From Blastomyces gilchristii SLH14081 (lineage: Eukaryota; Ascomycota; Eurotiomycetes; Onygenales; Ajellomycetaceae), in the NCBI RefSeq assembly GCF_000003855.2, contig NW_003101667.1:407012-471011 (forward strand): a stretch of DNA of 64,000 nt, written 5' to 3'. Position 1 is the stretch's first letter; each line of letters starts with the position of its first letter. The notes under the pieces are model-generated. The model was not told the origin of the DNA and ran no database searches. It worked only from the letters and a program-made list of their open reading frames with translations. Positions 61,499 through 64,000 of the stretch are shown here, piece after piece. Position numbers and translations under genes: made by a program.

Positions 61499-64000
61499 AA
61501 GACTGTCTTTAGAACCACACTGAGATTATTTGAATATCTAGTAATGTCTTTTGATTTGATTAATACTCTCACAGTATTTCAGTCTTTCATCAATAAAATA
61601 CTTTATATATATCTAAATATCTTTGTAATAATATATCTGAATGATGTGATGATGTACTTCATGAAGAAGAAAGAATATACTGAGTATATACAAACTGTGT
61701 TAATAATCTTAGATAAGACAGAACTGTATATTAAGCTTATAAAGTACAACTTCAGTACTTACTGAATTAATTTTCTAGAATATATAATCACTGCAGATGA
61801 TATTCAGATGAAATCTTCACAGATTAAGACTATTATATTATGATCAGAGTTAACTAGTATTTATAAGATTCAGATCTTTCTGAGCTTTATAAATTTCTAT
61901 AAAGAGTATATCTTTATATTCATGAGAATCTTCTTACTTCTTACAGATATACTGAAGAATGAAAATAAGAAGAAGTTATTCTGTAAATAAAGAATGAAAA
62001 GATTATTGAGAAGAGAGAGCTATAAGAACTTTTTTATCTTAGAAGCTTACAGAGTCTTTGTAAGATTGAAACAGATATTCATGAATATAATAATACTGTT
62101 TCACTTTAATTTCTTACTCTTAATCAGATTAAAGATAGATGTCTTCTTTTTTATAATTTTAGAAATAGTCTCATAACTACAGTTAAATGAGAACTGAGTT
62201 TCAGTAATCTTTTTCTTACAGAAGATGTAATCTGTAGAGATTAACTATAATATTTATAATCAGAAGCTTCTTATAATAGTGAAATTCTTTCATTACTAAT
62301 ATCACTACTTTGAGAATCTTACAACAGTGATTACTATTAGATCTGATTATAACAGCTTATAACAGTTTACTTTAATTAAGAAACTCTCATAGTAGCAGAT
62401 CTGCTGAGCTCAGAAACTGAGTGACTTCTGATTCAAGATAGAGTATATTAAGAAAACTAAGAACTCAGTAGACAGACTCTCTCACAGGTCTGACTATATT
62501 AAGAAGATCAGAATAACAGACACAGAGAGATTAGAGAAGCTAGAAAAGCTTTATAAAATGCTCAGACTGAGTATTATAAAGAGATTGACTGAAAAGTCTC
62601 TTAATTCTCTATAAAAGAAGAGAGAAGAGAAAGAAAAGAAGTCTGTATAACTACTCTCTATAACACTGAGAGTCAACACTCTGAGAATCTCTGTAAGAAT
62701 TCTTGAGAAGAATATCTATAATCTGAAGAGTTTGTAGACATTAAGAAGCACTGTAGAAGATCTGATATAAGAAGAAACAGAGTATAAGTCTTTATAAGAT
62801 CTTCTGTTCAGATTATCAGAACTGTAACTGAAGAATAAATATACTCAGTATATTTAAAAACTACTCACAGCAGAGATCAATCCTGCAGAAATAAAGAGTT
62901 AAAGAGACTTAAATAATCTCTTATAAAGAGAGAGTCAGATTTATATATCTATAAATAAGTTTCTATATATAAAACTTATTAAAAGATATTATAACTCTAC
63001 TCTAGCAGATCATTTTATAGATACTAGAACTTATAAGTTACTTATAAGAAAATACTTCTAACTGAAGATATGAGAACTTATAAAGAAGATAGTGAATTCT
63101 TATATTACTTATCAGAGTTTATAAGTAGTGTGATTCAGATTATATAAAGAACTTACTTCTCTACTTATTCTGCAGAAATCTTAAGAATAGCTAGAAATAA
63201 ACACTCTTATAAGTCTCTCTGAAAGTAAGAACATATATGATACCTGCTTTAACAGTGTACTGATAATAGTAGATCACTTCATCAAGATAACACACTTTAT
63301 ACTCACTTATAAGAACTTAAAGTTAAAGAACTTAACTTATATCTTTATCTGTGATATGATTCAGTTGTATGAATTATTCATGAACATTATCTCAGATAGA
63401 GAATTAATCTTTATAAGAAAGTTCTGATCTGATCTGCTAACTATACTGAAGATTTTATAAGATCTAAGCACAGCTTTTCATCAACAGACAGATGATCAGA
63501 TAGAATATTTAATAAGTATATTAAAACAGTATCTGCAGTGCTTTATCAATTATAATCAGAATGACTGAGTGTATTAATTATCACTTACAGAGTTCATATA
63601 TAATAACTTAAAGTATATTAATATAAGTAAAACCTTCTTTAAGATGCTTACTGAGACTCACTCACAGATAATCTTGATAAATTCACAAGAGTACACTATA
63701 GAGTGTGATAATACTTATGAACAGACTGAGAGAATTCAGAATATCTGAGAGAAAGTCTGTGAATTGTTGAGAAAGACTCAAGAGTATCAAAAGAGATACT
63801 ATGACTTCAAGTATATTATAAAGAGTTTTAAGAAAGATGATAGAGTCTGACTGAGTCTGAAAAATATCACTATATAAAGATATAGTAAGAAGCTGAATCT
63901 CTTATAAACAGAGTCTTATAAGATTATAAAGAAAGTTAGCTTATAGTTTTATAGATTAAAACTATTATCTAAGTTACAGATATATAATATTTTTTATATC
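61499..64000 (+). pseudogene. M5 pol continuation: RT, RNase H, integrase (heavily mutated)
   Basis: Continues the frame after a TGA at 61496-61498. A Tyr-Leu-Asn-Asp in place of Tyr-Leu-Asp-Asp lies near 61635. RNase H is weakly visible near 62200-62350. The integrase catalytic core near 63270-63560 has the conserved His-Gln-Gln-Thr-Asp block. TAA and TAG stops are frequent. Confidence 0.75.

Larger units (their letters stand above)
60290..64000 (+). mobile_element. Second Ty3/gypsy family, 5' LTR and pol (M5, runs off window)
   Basis: The 5' LTR starts TGTAAGAA at 60290 and ends TTCTTACA at 60932. It is 258 bp once the inserted SINE and one target copy are removed. It is inserted in M3. 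After the LTR an ATG at 60965 opens a short Pro/Thr-rich stretch, which joins directly to a reverse transcriptase N-terminus, so most of gag and protease are missing. Reverse transcriptase, RNase H and integrase (a His-Gln-Gln-Thr-Asp-Asp-Gln block near 63480-63500) continue to the window end. The first ~1.1 kb is GC-balanced, the rest is heavily AT-mutated. Confidence 0.85.

Noticed and set aside
1..64000. CRISPR arrays, bacterial operons, rRNA genes
   Set aside because: No regularly spaced repeats with unique spacers and no rRNA-like sequence were seen; introns and retrotransposons show a eukaryotic source.
24676..64000. Centromere
   Set aside because: AT-rich nested transposons would fit, but similar isochores occur throughout such genomes and nothing here is diagnostic.

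Overview
The window looks like nuclear DNA of a filamentous ascomycete with a two-speed (bipartite) genome. The best guess is an onygenalean fungus of the Ajellomycetaceae type, but this is inferred from layout and not proven. A GC-balanced island (about 12480-24675) carries two genes with short fungal introns. It lies inside very AT-rich DNA made almost entirely of nested transposable elements that have been heavily C-to-T mutated, with a RIP-like outcome.

Left arm (1-12480): the 5' end of a Tad/I-like LINE on the minus strand (copy A); a 1.06-kb non-autonomous element with a tRNA-like head and a LINE-derived 3' end; a 506-bp hAT-type MITE with a perfect 8-bp target duplication; and a 5'-truncated LINE (copy C, plus strand) with a 16-bp target duplication. 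Mutated relics follow.

GC island: gene 1 (plus, 13406-15183, one intron) encodes a Ser/Thr/Pro-rich, acidic protein of unknown function. Gene 2 (minus, 19440-16947, three exons, 734 aa) is a fungal C2H2 zinc-finger protein. The two genes are convergent. Gene 2 has a 5' region full of microsatellites. The rest of the island (20400-24675) has promoter-like homopolymer tracts and only doubtful ORFs.

Right arm (24676-64000): a MITE split by a 2.77-kb LTR element that has only 95-bp LTRs and an apparent gag-only coding region; a truncated gypsy element; a diffuse AT-rich relic zone with a small GC islet; a complete chromodomain Ty3/gypsy element (36118-41854, 312-bp LTRs, TSD TTAAT); a near-complete LINE (copy B); and a nested stack of at least four more gypsy insertions. 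One of these is complete (54118-60220, 318-bp LTRs, TSD TAGAA). The last belongs to a second gypsy family and runs out of the window.

Three copies of a tRNA-derived SINE (about 375 bp) are dispersed in these elements. Its 3' end matches the LINE 3' terminus, so the LINE probably supplied the machinery to mobilise it. No autonomous element is intact. Trp codons are mostly TGA, and GG/CC and CG dinucleotides are strikingly rare, while CA/TG remain common.
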